Assembly: GCA_900129675.1 (NCBI GenBank)
Contig: FSRD01000001.1
Coordinates: forward strand, 3,089,501 to 3,153,500
Reading direction: 5' to 3'
DNA: 64,000 nt
DNA from: Bradyrhizobium erythrophlei
GTDB lineage: Bacteria; Pseudomonadota; Alphaproteobacteria; Rhizobiales; Xanthobacteraceae
The notes beneath the pieces are model-generated. The model was given only the letters and a program-made list of their open reading frames with translations. It was not told the origin of the DNA and did no database searches. A program made the position numbers and the translations under genes. Below are positions 27,970 through 36,113 of this stretch, one piece after another (within the stretch, counting starts at the first letter, position 1; each line of letters starts with the position of its first letter).

Positions 27970-28593
27970 ATGATCTTTCGTCCGATTGCCACGGCGCTGT
28001 TCGCCATCGCGCTGTTTACTTCGGCCTCCGCGCAGACGCCCGACCTCGCGACGATCGCGCGGTCGTCGGGTACACCCGACATTCCCGGTCTGAAGATGGT
28101 CTGGCTGTCGCCATGGGGCGACGTCGCAAAGGCCCATCCCTGGCGCAACATCATCGTGCACCAGACCGAGGGGCCGGCCGGCTCGGCGCGCGCCGGCGCG
28201 CAGCAGCAGTCCAGGAACCCGACGAGGCGCGGCGTCATGGTCTGGGTCGAAACCGACGGCACGGTCTATTGGGCGGTGGCGGACTATCTCCTCCCCACCC
28301 ATACCGATGGCGCCGACCGCAACGACAACAAATATATCGACAACAGCAAGACCTATCACCAGGTGAACAAGGACACCTCAATCGGCGTGGAATTCGCGGG
28401 CAATTATCCCGATGTCACGCGCGGCCCGACCGACGCGCAGGTCGCGGCGTGGCGGATTTTGGTGAAGGTCCTGCGGGCGCGCTATGATATCCCGCTCGAT
28501 CGCGTCTATGCCCATAACTGGATCGACTTCAAGGACGCCCGCTATTGCGAAGGCTGCGCCTTGGCAAAAATGGCGCGGGAGTGGGGGGAGTAG
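27970..28593 (+). CDS. Secreted N-acetylmuramoyl-L-alanine amidase (Amidase_2/PGRP fold)
   Basis: The 207-residue protein has a signal peptide (MIFRPIATALFAIALFTSAS, cut after ASA) and an Amidase_2 domain. Zinc ligands are suggested by NIIVHQTEG near residue 63 and by the late RVYAHNWIDFKDARYC segment; SIGVEFAGNY carries the central strand. It should cleave the stem peptide from MurNAc in peptidoglycan in the periplasm. It begins 36 bp after the GGDEF gene, possibly in one transcript. It is convergent with the next minus-strand gene. Confidence 0.85.
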   Translation: MIFRPIATALFAIALFTSASAQTPDLATIARSSGTPDIPGLKMVWLSPWGDVAKAHPWRNIIVHQTEGPAGSARAGAQQQSRNPTRRGVMVWVETDGTVYWAVADYLLPTHTDGADRNDNKYIDNSKTYHQVNKDTSIGVEFAGNYPDVTRGPTDAQVAAWRILVKVLRARYDIPLDRVYAHNWIDFKDARYCEGCALAKMAREWGE

Positions 28594-28606
28594 GGCCGCG
28601 CGCCGC

Positions 28607-28957
28607 TCAAACCGGCTGCGTCATCCAGCGAAAGATGCGGCTGATCAGTCCGGGCGGCCGCGGTGCTTGGGGCTCCGGCCCGTCCTCGTCGGGCGCGACG
28701 CAGCGGTCGTAAAAATATTTCAAAAACCTCATGTCGTTTGGCTCGGTGACGGTGAATTTCTCGCCGCCGAAGAACACCGTGTATTCGTAGAAGAACGGCC
28801 CGATCAGCGGCACGGTGGCCGGTGTCGCGCGGTCCTTGGAGATCACGAATTCGGTCGGATCGAGCCCGTTCGCGATCATGGCCTGCTCGAGCTTCGGCAG
28901 CCTGCGCATGAATTCGGCGGAAAAGCCGCCGATGGTGGATTGCAGGGTGATCGCCAC
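28607..28957 (-). CDS. Hypothetical protein
   Basis: The 116-residue protein probably starts at GTG 28957 (ITLQSTIGGFSAEFMRRLPK), behind a GACGAGG stretch; the longer ATG-initiated frame runs across the divergent promoter. It includes FFYEYTVFFGGEKFTVTEPN and ends with a Pro-rich stretch and FRWMTQPV. I do not recognise a domain. It is encoded divergently from the tail-tube-like gene, 137 bp away. Confidence 0.55.
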   Translation of the reverse strand: MAITLQSTIGGFSAEFMRRLPKLEQAMIANGLDPTEFVISKDRATPATVPLIGPFFYEYTVFFGGEKFTVTEPNDMRFLKYFYDRCVAPDEDGPEPQAPRPPGLISRIFRWMTQPV

Positions 28958-29093
28958 GATGCGCCTCGTCTGCTGCCGCGCCGGCCGATGGACCGCGTTG
29001 GTCTCTCCCTGTCTTAGTCGATTGACCGGACCCACGGGTTCAAGCAATCTCGGCGCGTGGTCGGGAGGGGCACAACTTGAAGGGTTTTGGATC

Positions 29094-29609
29094 ATGGCCG
29101 AATTCACGGTCAATCCGCAGCGCTTCGATCCCTACAAGAATTTCAAATTCCGCGTGAAATGGGATGGCCAGTACGTCGCCGGCATCTCAAAAGTCAGCGC
29201 GCTCAGGCGGACCACCGAAGTGGTCGAGCATCGCGAGGGCGGCGATCCCTCGATGTGGCGCAAATCGCCCGGCATTACCCGGTTCGATCCGATCACGCTG
29301 GAGCGCGGCGTCACCCACGACCCGGCGTTCGAGCAATGGGCCAACAAGGTCTGGAGTTTTGGCGCAGCACCGGGCTCCGAGGTTTCGCTGAAGGACTTCC
29401 GCAAGGACATCACCATCGACATGTTCAACGAAGCCGGTCAGCTCGTGCTGTCCTACAAGGTGTTTCGCTGCTGGGTTTCCGAATATCAGGCGCTGCCCGA
29501 TCTCGACGCCAACGCCAATGCGGTGGCGATCCAGCATATCAAGCTCGAGAACGAAGGCTGGGAGCGCGACACCGCGGTGGTCGAGCCGGCGGAGCCGAGC
29601 TTCGGGTAG
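29094..29609 (+). CDS. Orphan contractile-tail tube protein (T4 gp19-like)
   Basis: The 171-residue protein matches the phage tail tube/Hcp-like gp19 family: FDPYKNFKFRVKWDGQYVAG at the start, TTEVVEHREGGDPS in the middle, and FEQWANKVWSF plus YKVFRCWVSEYQALPDLDA later. In phages, pyocins and extracellular injection systems this protein polymerises into the inner tube. Here no sheath, baseplate, spike or ATPase gene is in sight, so it is an orphan. It may be a domesticated remnant or part of a system encoded elsewhere. The family assignment is strong; the role here is unknown. Confidence 0.82.
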   Translation: MAEFTVNPQRFDPYKNFKFRVKWDGQYVAGISKVSALRRTTEVVEHREGGDPSMWRKSPGITRFDPITLERGVTHDPAFEQWANKVWSFGAAPGSEVSLKDFRKDITIDMFNEAGQLVLSYKVFRCWVSEYQALPDLDANANAVAIQHIKLENEGWERDTAVVEPAEPSFG

Positions 29610-29741
29610 TTGGAATCTCAACCGTCGCCCGGCAAAAGCGCGAAGCGCGTCTTTGCGATAGGTGTCCGGGCGATCCAGTGTTCCAGAGGCCGCAGTTTCG
29701 CGGAGGACGACAGTCCTTGTGTTGAAGCCGAGCGCCCCCAA

Positions 29742-29770
29742 ACAAAAAGCCGGCGTTGCCGCCGGCTTTC
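29742..29770 (-). terminator. Rho-independent terminator of rpoH
   Basis: On the minus strand AAAGCCGGCG / CGCCGGCTTT forms a stem followed by TTTTTGTTT, about 30 bp past the rpoH stop. Confidence 0.85.
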
Positions 29771-29795
29771 GTTACCTCTTGCCTTGACCGCGTGC

Positions 29796-30695
29796 TTAGA
29801 GCGCGGCTTCCAGTGCGGCCTGTTCCTGCCGGGCAATCGTGCCTTTCACGGCCGACTGCACCTTCTCGAAGGCGCGGACCTCGATCTGCCGCACGCGTTC
29901 GCGTGACACGCCGAATTCGGCGGCGAGATCTTCCAGCGTCATCGGCTCTTCGGCCAGACGCCGCGCTTCGAAGATGCGGCGTTCCCTGGGGTTGAGCACG
30001 CCGATGGCGCCGTTCAGCGCCTGGCGGCGATGATCGAACTCTTCATGTTCGGCCATCATGGCTTCCTGGTTGGGCGAGTTGTCGACCAGCCAGTCCTGCC
30101 ATTCGCCGGCTTCGCCGTCGTCGCGGATCGGCGCGTTGAGCGACGCATCGCCGCCGAGACGGCGGTTCATGTCGATCACGTCCTGATCCGTCACGCCGAG
30201 GCGCTTGGCAATGATCTTCACCTGGTCGGGGCGGAGATCGCCCTCGTCCAGCGCGGAGATCTTGCTCTTCGCCTTGCGCAGGTTGAAGAACAGCTTCTTC
30301 TGGTTCGCGGTGGTGCCCATTTTCACGAGCGACCAGGAACGCAGGATGTACTCTTGTATCGACGCCTTGATCCACCACATGGCGTAGGTAGCGAGTCGAA
30401 AACCCTTCTCGGGCTCGAACCGCTTCACCGCCTGCATCAGGCCGACATTGCCTTCCGAGACGACCTCGGAGATCGGCAAGCCGTAGCCGCGATAGCCCAT
30501 GGCGATCTTGGCCACGAGCCGGAGATGGCTGGTGACAAGGTGATGTGCCGCGTCGCGATCGTCATGTTCGCGCCAGCGCTTGGCGAACATGTATTCCTGC
30601 TGGGGCTCCAGCATCGGAAACTTGCGGATCTCGGCGAGGTATCGGGAAAGTCCGGATTCTCCATTGAGAACCGGTAAGGTAGCTGTACGGGCCAT
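29796..30695 (-). CDS. rpoH: Heat-shock sigma factor (sigma-32)
   Basis: This 299-residue sigma factor shows the RpoH-specific box QKKLFFNLR at about residues 128-136, which separates it from other sigma-70 types. Region 2 is clear (TSHLRLVAKIAMGYRGYGLP, EVVSEGNVGLMQAV, ATYAMWWIKASIQEYI), and region 4 has the helix-turn-helix LEDLAAEFGVSRERVRQIE. It directs transcription of chaperone and protease genes on heat or stress. Rhizobia often have several rpoH copies; only one is in this window. The 215-bp gap upstream holds its promoter. It is co-oriented with rluD. Confidence 0.96.
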   Translation of the reverse strand: MARTATLPVLNGESGLSRYLAEIRKFPMLEPQQEYMFAKRWREHDDRDAAHHLVTSHLRLVAKIAMGYRGYGLPISEVVSEGNVGLMQAVKRFEPEKGFRLATYAMWWIKASIQEYILRSWSLVKMGTTANQKKLFFNLRKAKSKISALDEGDLRPDQVKIIAKRLGVTDQDVIDMNRRLGGDASLNAPIRDDGEAGEWQDWLVDNSPNQEAMMAEHEEFDHRRQALNGAIGVLNPRERRIFEARRLAEEPMTLEDLAAEFGVSRERVRQIEVRAFEKVQSAVKGTIARQEQAALEAAL

Positions 30696-30911
30696 TCGAG
30701 CGCCCTCCAGTGGTTCAGGCCCCCGATAGCGGCGGGCCCGGCAGGCGGCCGCTTTGTCAAAGCCGGTCGGCCTGCGATGTTCCGCGTTGGATATTCAACG
30801 CAGGTGCAACATACACCAAAATGGGGCGGATAGGGAAGGATTGCTGACGTCACGTCCCCGTGTGGCTGCCATAACCTGTTGTCATAACAGCACTTTTCCA
30901 AAGGCCCTGCG

Positions 30912-31961
30912 TCATAGCGCCGCTTCGAGGGCGCTTTGCAGGAGAAGCAAATCCTCTGGCAGAGGCGCTTCCCAATACAAAAGTTCCCCGGTCCTCGGGT
31001 GTTCCAGGGCAAGGAGGTAAGCATGTAGGGCCTGCCGGCCGAGGGCGGTCAGGGCCGCCTGGGCCTCCGGGCCGAGGTGGCTGGCCTTGGTCTTGAAGTG
31101 CGAGCCATAAACCGTATCGCCCATCAGGGGATGGCCGGCATGGGACAGGTGCACCCGGATCTGATGGGTGCGTCCGGTCTCGAGCTGGCAGGCCAGCAGC
31201 GAGGCTACCGGCTTGCCGTCGCGCCCGGAAAACGCTTCGCGCAGCTCCCAATGGGTGACCGCCTCGCGCCCGCTTTCGCGCACCGCCATCTTTTCGCGGG
31301 CATACGGATGCCGGTCGATCGGCGCGTCCACGGTGCCGCGCTGACGGGTCGGCACGCCCCAGATGAAGGCCATATAGCCGCGCTGCATCGGCCCGGTGCG
31401 GCCATGATCGGCGAATTGCGCGGTCAGCGACGCATGCGCGCGGTCATTCTTGGCCACCACCATCAGTCCGGTAGTGTCCTTGTCGAGCCGGTGCACGATG
31501 CCCGGCCGCTTGACGCCGCCGATGCCGGAAAGGCTTAAGCCGCAATGGGCGATCAACGCATTCACCAGCGTGCCGGTCTCGTGGCCGGCGGCGGGATGCA
31601 CCACCAGGCCCTTCGGCTTGTCGATGACGATGATGTCGTCGTCCTCGTAGGTGATATCGAGGGCGATATCCTCCCCCTGCGGCTCCGGCGGGGCGGCTTC
31701 CGGAACGTCGATTGTGATCGTATCGCCTTTCGCGACATGATAAGCGGGGTCGCGGATGGGGCCCCCCTTGGCGGCGACGGAGCCGGCGAGGATCAGCGCC
31801 TTCAGCCGCGAGCGCGACAGTTCAGGGCGGAGCACCGCGAGCACGCGGTCGAGCCGGGGCGAGCCCTCGTCGCCGCCGACGGTGACCTCCAGCCTCTGAC
31901 CGCTGTTCGACGAAAAGCCTTGTTCCAAAGAAGCGCCTTGTCCCGAAGAAGAGCCTTGCAT
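30912..31961 (-). CDS. rluD: RluD-family 23S rRNA pseudouridine synthase
   Basis: The 349-residue enzyme has an N-terminal S4 RNA-binding domain (RLDRVLAVLRPELSRSRLKA) and the RluA/RluD catalytic domain with IVHRLDKDTTGLMVVAKND, whose Asp is the nucleophile. Later come LACQLETGRTHQIRVHLSHAG and GRQALHAYLLALEHPRTG, all family marks. RluD homologues modify helix 69 of 23S rRNA. The start ATG at 31961 shares a CATG with the start of the divergent DUF6476-like gene. Length and context (small membrane gene opposite) are standard for this order. Confidence 0.92.
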   Translation of the reverse strand: MQGSSSGQGASLEQGFSSNSGQRLEVTVGGDEGSPRLDRVLAVLRPELSRSRLKALILAGSVAAKGGPIRDPAYHVAKGDTITIDVPEAAPPEPQGEDIALDITYEDDDIIVIDKPKGLVVHPAAGHETGTLVNALIAHCGLSLSGIGGVKRPGIVHRLDKDTTGLMVVAKNDRAHASLTAQFADHGRTGPMQRGYMAFIWGVPTRQRGTVDAPIDRHPYAREKMAVRESGREAVTHWELREAFSGRDGKPVASLLACQLETGRTHQIRVHLSHAGHPLMGDTVYGSHFKTKASHLGPEAQAALTALGRQALHAYLLALEHPRTGELLYWEAPLPEDLLLLQSALEAAL

Positions 31962-32298
31962 GACCGATACCGTTGCGCCCGAACCGACCCCCGAGCAGGC
32001 CGCGTTGTTCGCGCGGGTGCGGCGGATGATGCTGATCGCAGGCCTCACCTCGGCGCTGGCCGTGGTCGTCGTCCTGATCGCCGTTGGCTACCGCCTTTAT
32101 CACGGCGAGGGAAGCGCGACGGCGGCCTCCACCGACATTACCGCGACCTTGCCGAAAGGCGCCCGCATCGCCTCGACCGGCGTCGCCGGCGACCGGCTGG
32201 TGGTGACGCTGGATATAGGCGGGGTCACCGAAATCCGCACGTTTGACGCGAAGACGCTAAAACCCGCCGGAAAGCTCAAATTCGTCATCGAGCCCTGA
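31960..32298 (+). CDS. DUF6476-like small membrane protein
   Basis: The 112-residue protein has one membrane helix (LIAGLTSALAVVVVLIAVGY) after a short charged N-terminus, then a small periplasmic beta domain (DRLVVTLDIGGVTEIRTFDA, KPAGKLKFVIEP). This matches a family I know as a frequent divergent neighbour of rluD in alphaproteobacteria. Its start codon overlaps that of rluD on the other strand through CATG. The function is unknown. Confidence 0.75.
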   Translation: MTDTVAPEPTPEQAALFARVRRMMLIAGLTSALAVVVVLIAVGYRLYHGEGSATAASTDITATLPKGARIASTGVAGDRLVVTLDIGGVTEIRTFDAKTLKPAGKLKFVIEP

Positions 32299-32304
32299 TT
32301 CACC

Positions 32305-32393
32305 GTCATGGCCGGGCTTGACCCGGCCATCCACGCCTTTCTTCATTTGGCAGCCAGGACGTGGATGCCCGGGACAAGCCCCGGGCATGACGA
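32305..32393. repeat. Repeat family B copy
   Basis: The copy begins gtcatggccgggcttgaccc and ends gacaagccccgggcatgacg with cacgcctt and acgtggat inner arms, just before tRNA-Glu. Confidence 0.8.
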
Positions 32394-32448
32394 ATGGAAG
32401 CTTCCGTCTTGCCGCCGGCGGAATTCGCGGCTATTCCCTGCAACACAC

Positions 32449-32523
32449 GCTCCCTTCGTCTAGCGGTTAGGACGCGGCCCTCTCAAGGCTGAAACAGGGG
32501 TTCGATTCCCCTAGGGAGCGCCA
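32449..32523 (+). tRNA. tRNA-Glu (anticodon CTC)
   Basis: The cloverleaf can be drawn by eye: acceptor GCTCCCT pairs with AGGGAGC. The D-arm region is GTCTAGCGGTTAGGAC, and the anticodon stem is CGGCC / GGCTG around loop CTCTCAA, which gives anticodon CTC. The T arm is CAGGGG / CCCCT with loop TTCGATT, then discriminator G and encoded CCA. The last 17 bases plus one belong to the attachment-site repeat, so the tRNA stays intact after integration. Confidence 0.95.
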
Positions 32524-32524
32524 A
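32507..32524. repeat. attL of the tRNA-Glu integrative element
   Basis: The 18-bp sequence TCCCCTAGGGAGCGCCAA at the tRNA 3' end is repeated exactly at 49239-49256. Exact direct repeats of a tRNA 3' end are the normal footprint of tyrosine-recombinase integration. Confidence 0.9.
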
Positions 32525-32552
32525 GCAGCGAAATCAATGGCTTACAGGACAG

Positions 32553-32586
32553 TTTAGCGGCATTAGCGGCAGTCGTTAGCGGCAGT
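32553..32586. repeat. Integrase arm-type repeats, left end
   Basis: Three tandem copies of a TTAGCGGCA(GT) motif lie 30-60 bp inside attL. The same motif recurs four times inside attR (49135-49184), in the same orientation. These are good candidates for arm-type binding sites of the recombinase or for excisionase sites. Confidence 0.65.
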
Positions 32587-32646
32587 CCGGTCTTGCTTGC
32601 GGTGAACGCCCCTCGACAAGGCATCGTGCAGAAGGGACTTTGCGGC

Positions 32647-33015
32647 ATGAAGCCGGGCGAGGTCCGCGTGGTCGAGTGTGGTGCGCGTCAAGCTGGCCAT
32701 CGTTCGGGCCTTCCGGTCTCAGGCAACGCGCTCCGGCATACGTTCCGCAGCATCGCGGTCTCACTAGAGATTTCCGAGATGCTGATTTCGTTCCTCATGG
32801 GGCACAGTCTGCAAGGCGTCTCCGCGAGGTACACAAACGAGTTGATGATCGCGAACTCGCAAGCTCTTCGAGAGGCGCAAGAGAAGATCAGCCGCCGGAT
32901 TTTCGAATTGCTCGGGCTCACGCTCGGCGGTCATCACGACGCGCCGCTCGTACCAGATGAGCCGACCCGGATCGAAGCGAGCCGGAAAAAGAGCAAAGCC
33001 GCCGCGCCGGGTTGA
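32647..33015 (+). pseudogene. Relic of a tyrosine recombinase (C-terminal fragment)
   Basis: About 120 codons keep the end of a phage-type integrase: HRSGLPVSGNALRHTFRS (HxxR box), FLMGHSLQGVSARYTNEL (second His and the nucleophilic Tyr), then a charged tail. The N-terminal core-binding region and the first catalytic Arg are absent. The fragment does not match the complete integrase of this element (HSLRHRAQDRL). It therefore seems to be left over from an earlier element that used the same tRNA-Glu site. An open frame extends upstream to 32593. Confidence 0.75.
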
Positions 33016-33250
33016 GATCGGCGCGGCGGCTCCACAAAAGCGCGGCCCGTGATAGGCAGGGCCGGGTGCGACTGTGGCCGGGCGAGGTAAAGAAATCATT
33101 AGCTCGCCGCGGATGCGTCAAGCCGTGACCGGTGCTTATGGGTAATCGCGTCATCTTGCGATTAACGCGCTTCCGGGGCAAGATCGGCTCGAACCGGCTC
33201 ACAACTGTTGCGTGAAACAGAGCAACTGGCCGCGAAGGAAATGTTTTTCG

Positions 33251-34378
33251 ATGCTCGAATTGGACAGGGTTTTTGCCGAATACCTCCCGAACTCGGAGGA
33301 GGTAGTCGCTGGCGAAAAGTCGAGGCGTCAACTTCTCCCGGGGAAAGCGGCTGATATTGATGCCGTAATTACACAGCGGCTGCCCGAGTTGCTCACGACC
33401 TTTGTCGAGGAAACGGGCAGGGACATATCGCGTTACAGGGTCTATGGCTCCGTTGGGCAACTCAACTGGACGCTCGCGTACATTCCTTGGGTCGCCATTT
33501 TACGGAGGGACATCACGAGATCAACAGAGCGTGGATATTACGTCGTCCTGTTGTTCAGCCAAGACATGCAAAGCTGCTTTCTATCCCTGAACCAGGGCTT
33601 CACACAATTCAGGAAGACCTTTGGCGAAAAAATCGGCAAGAAAAAGGTTCTGCAAGTAGCGAACATTGCCCTTCAAAATTTAGCCGTGCCTGAGGGATTT
33701 ATCGCGGGTCGGCTCAGTTTGTCGGCGTCGACTGGGTTGGGCGAAGGTTACGAGAACGGGGCAATTGTCAGCCGCGAGTATTCCGCTAAGCAAGACGTAT
33801 CGGAAGCTCAGTTTCGTGCTGATCTTGCGACGTTGCTCGGTCTCTATGATCAACTGGAGCAAAAACTTGGTCCTAGTCTCTTGGACCATTTGGACCTGCT
33901 GTCGTCCGACGACTATCAGGAAGCGGCGAATGAAATTGCAAAAAAGCCACCGGCCTCTGTTTTAACAGCTGGGGCGAAGCCTCGTCCCGACAAAGTCTTA
34001 GGAAAGGGCGCGAACAAATATAAGCGTGATCCCGAGATGGCGGCCCTTGCGATCATGGCCGCTAATCATCGGTGCGAGATCGACGAAGATCACGAAACAT
34101 TCACGTCCCGTCGTACAAAGCAACCTTTCGTTGAGGCGCATCACTTGGTCCCAATGCAGCACCAAGATGGTTTCGAGGTTAGTCTCGATGTTCCAGAGAA
34201 CATTGTGGCCCTTTGTCCCGGCTGCCACCGAAAGCTTCATCACGCGCGATTTGGAGATTTCAAGAGCCTATTACAGAAGGTGTTCCTTGCGAGAGAAAGC
34301 CAGTTGGCGGCCAGAAGCATCATGGTGGGCCTGCCAGCATTGAATGATATTTATAAAGGCGATGTCGATGAGGATTAA
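33251..34378 (+). CDS. McrB N-terminal-like domain (DUF3578) fused to HNH nuclease
   Basis: The 375-residue protein has an N-terminal MrcB_N/DUF3578 domain (YRVYGSVGQLNWTLAYIPWV, TERGYYVVLLFSQDM, FLSLNQGFTQF), as in modified-base-recognising restriction proteins, and a C-terminal HNH nuclease. The HNH part reads CEIDEDHETF, VEAHHLVPMQH, ENIVALCPGCHRKLHH, so the zinc Cys pairs and the catalytic His are present. Together they suggest a single-protein type IV-like restriction enzyme that cuts modified phage DNA; this is inference from the domains. The ATG at 33251 is behind GAAGGAAA; a GTG at 33212 is an alternative. It is convergent with the ATPase gene (43-bp gap). Confidence 0.85.
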   Translation: MLELDRVFAEYLPNSEEVVAGEKSRRQLLPGKAADIDAVITQRLPELLTTFVEETGRDISRYRVYGSVGQLNWTLAYIPWVAILRRDITRSTERGYYVVLLFSQDMQSCFLSLNQGFTQFRKTFGEKIGKKKVLQVANIALQNLAVPEGFIAGRLSLSASTGLGEGYENGAIVSREYSAKQDVSEAQFRADLATLLGLYDQLEQKLGPSLLDHLDLLSSDDYQEAANEIAKKPPASVLTAGAKPRPDKVLGKGANKYKRDPEMAALAIMAANHRCEIDEDHETFTSRRTKQPFVEAHHLVPMQHQDGFEVSLDVPENIVALCPGCHRKLHHARFGDFKSLLQKVFLARESQLAARSIMVGLPALNDIYKGDVDED

Positions 34379-34421
34379 GGTTGGCGGCGCTCCCCGGACG
34401 AGTTACCGGGCGGTTTGCAGG

Positions 34422-36113
34422 TTACTGCAAGAGTTTGGCGTAATATGGTTTTAGTATTTCGCTGACTTCCTCAAACAATTCGGGTTTCAAAAGCTTATTC
34501 TTTTTGTCAGTCCTGATGACGGGGCCATCGTACTTGACGCCGTGCAGGCCCACTGTTCCCAAGATTAGCTGAGAGCCCTTCGGGGCTTGACCAAGACAAA
34601 AGTCGATCATTCGCGCGGCATTGGCTTGATCTTGATCCTGCTGCACGGGGGTGTCGACGACAATCGGACAGAAGGCGGATGTGGAAAATCGCTTCATCGT
34701 GTGGATGAACGCAAAATAGTAAGCCAATAAGGCTCGTGGCAAATCGCTGCCTGTCTCACGGATATTACTGTCTATCGCTCTATAGTTCCTTTCGGTCAAG
34801 TTCGGAACTTGGAGCTGCTGCACGAAGGAATTCATTTGGTGCAGGTAGACGCCTTTGATGCTTTCTTGGCGTTTTTTGTCATCAAATGACTTCATGGTTT
34901 GGGCGGCTTCATCAGACTTCATCTCTTGCGCGCCGATTTGTGCGTCGAGTGATTTTTCTTCTTCGGCAAACGAGGCATCCATTAGCTTCTCGCTTTCGCC
35001 CTCGATCAAGTCGCGAAGCTTTAGTTCGCCTCTCTGCTCGTCCAGAATTTTGTTGATCCGCTGGATGGACCCGGAAAACGAGCGCAGCTTTTCCTTCTCG
35101 GCAGAAATTTGAGTGTCCGTTAAATCGATCTCCCGGCGAACCTCTATGAGAAATCCGCGACACGTATCAACGTCGGAGATTAGACTAAATTTATTGGCGA
35201 AATCGTTGGAGTGGACCGTTCCGCACGTCGGGCAGATTATTTCGTCATCGCTCTCCCGCCGCAAGAATTCGTAGTCGGCGTCTAGATCAGCAAGAGCATT
35301 TTCGGCGATCACTGACTGCTCAACGAGGATCGCCCTTTTCGAGTTTAACTCGGCCAAAACCCGTTGCACTTTATCTTGCTCGAACTGTAGAGCTTGGCAC
35401 TCGGTCACCAGCGCGTCGATTTGATCCGCAAACGCGTCGGGAGAAAAGTCAAAATGCAAATGCGTCCGGCCCGACCGCAGGCGTTTGCTTGCACGATCCA
35501 ACGCTCGGCGCTCGACCTTCAAATCTTCGCGTGCCCTATCTGACGCGGATTTAAGCGCCTTGGCCTGATAAAATTCGTTTGGCCGCAAGCCTGCGTGGAA
35601 ATTTGCAACGTCCCTTCGGTAGTTGCTAAACATTTGCAGATTGGCAAATGAACTCCAGTTTTTCGTCCAACTAGCGTCTTGATCTACATAGAATGGCAGA
35701 AACAAAAATGCTGGCGGGGGAACTAAAAGCTCGCCATTTCGATCCGGAAGCGTGAGTTCGAAATCTAACAGTCGAGCCAGCTCGGGCCCGATACCACGCG
35801 TTATGCCGGTGCCCGACCAGATCACTCGGCTGTCACCATTATATAAGCCGAAATTGTTGCCGGATCGCAATATTCTATACGGCACTCCATCGACGGTGAA
35901 CTCGACTAAGATATCTACCCTCGCGTCGCGCCACGTCGGATTTACTATCGCTGGATCAGCTCCGAAGGCGGAGTAAATAGATTTTATGAGACACGACTTC
36001 CCGGTGTCATTTTCGCCGATTACCACGGTCGTTTTGGGATCGAAGTTGACCAGCTGCGCCGCCTTCTCGCGTGCGGACAAAAGTAGCAGCCTTTCGAATT
36101 GCAAGTTTTTCAT
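34422..36113 (-). CDS. SMC/Rad50-like ATPase of a two-gene nuclease module
   Basis: This 563-residue protein has the split ATPase layout of Rad50/SMC proteins. An N-terminal Walker A (VVIGENDTGKSCLIKSIYSA, about 31-50) is followed by a long coiled-coil region interrupted near residue 295 by a zinc-hook-like CPTCGTVH. A C-terminal half has a Walker B-like FCPIVVDTPVQQDQDQ and a LILGTVGLHG segment. Its start overlaps the stop of the DUF4297 gene by four bases (ATGA), so the two proteins are made together. In Lamassu-type systems an SMC-like LmuB partners a nuclease LmuA; this pair has the same logic. No third gene is seen. It probably senses foreign DNA and controls the nuclease. Confidence 0.82.
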   Translation of the reverse strand: MKNLQFERLLLLSAREKAAQLVNFDPKTTVVIGENDTGKSCLIKSIYSAFGADPAIVNPTWRDARVDILVEFTVDGVPYRILRSGNNFGLYNGDSRVIWSGTGITRGIGPELARLLDFELTLPDRNGELLVPPPAFLFLPFYVDQDASWTKNWSSFANLQMFSNYRRDVANFHAGLRPNEFYQAKALKSASDRAREDLKVERRALDRASKRLRSGRTHLHFDFSPDAFADQIDALVTECQALQFEQDKVQRVLAELNSKRAILVEQSVIAENALADLDADYEFLRRESDDEIICPTCGTVHSNDFANKFSLISDVDTCRGFLIEVRREIDLTDTQISAEKEKLRSFSGSIQRINKILDEQRGELKLRDLIEGESEKLMDASFAEEEKSLDAQIGAQEMKSDEAAQTMKSFDDKKRQESIKGVYLHQMNSFVQQLQVPNLTERNYRAIDSNIRETGSDLPRALLAYYFAFIHTMKRFSTSAFCPIVVDTPVQQDQDQANAARMIDFCLGQAPKGSQLILGTVGLHGVKYDGPVIRTDKKNKLLKPELFEEVSEILKPYYAKLLQ

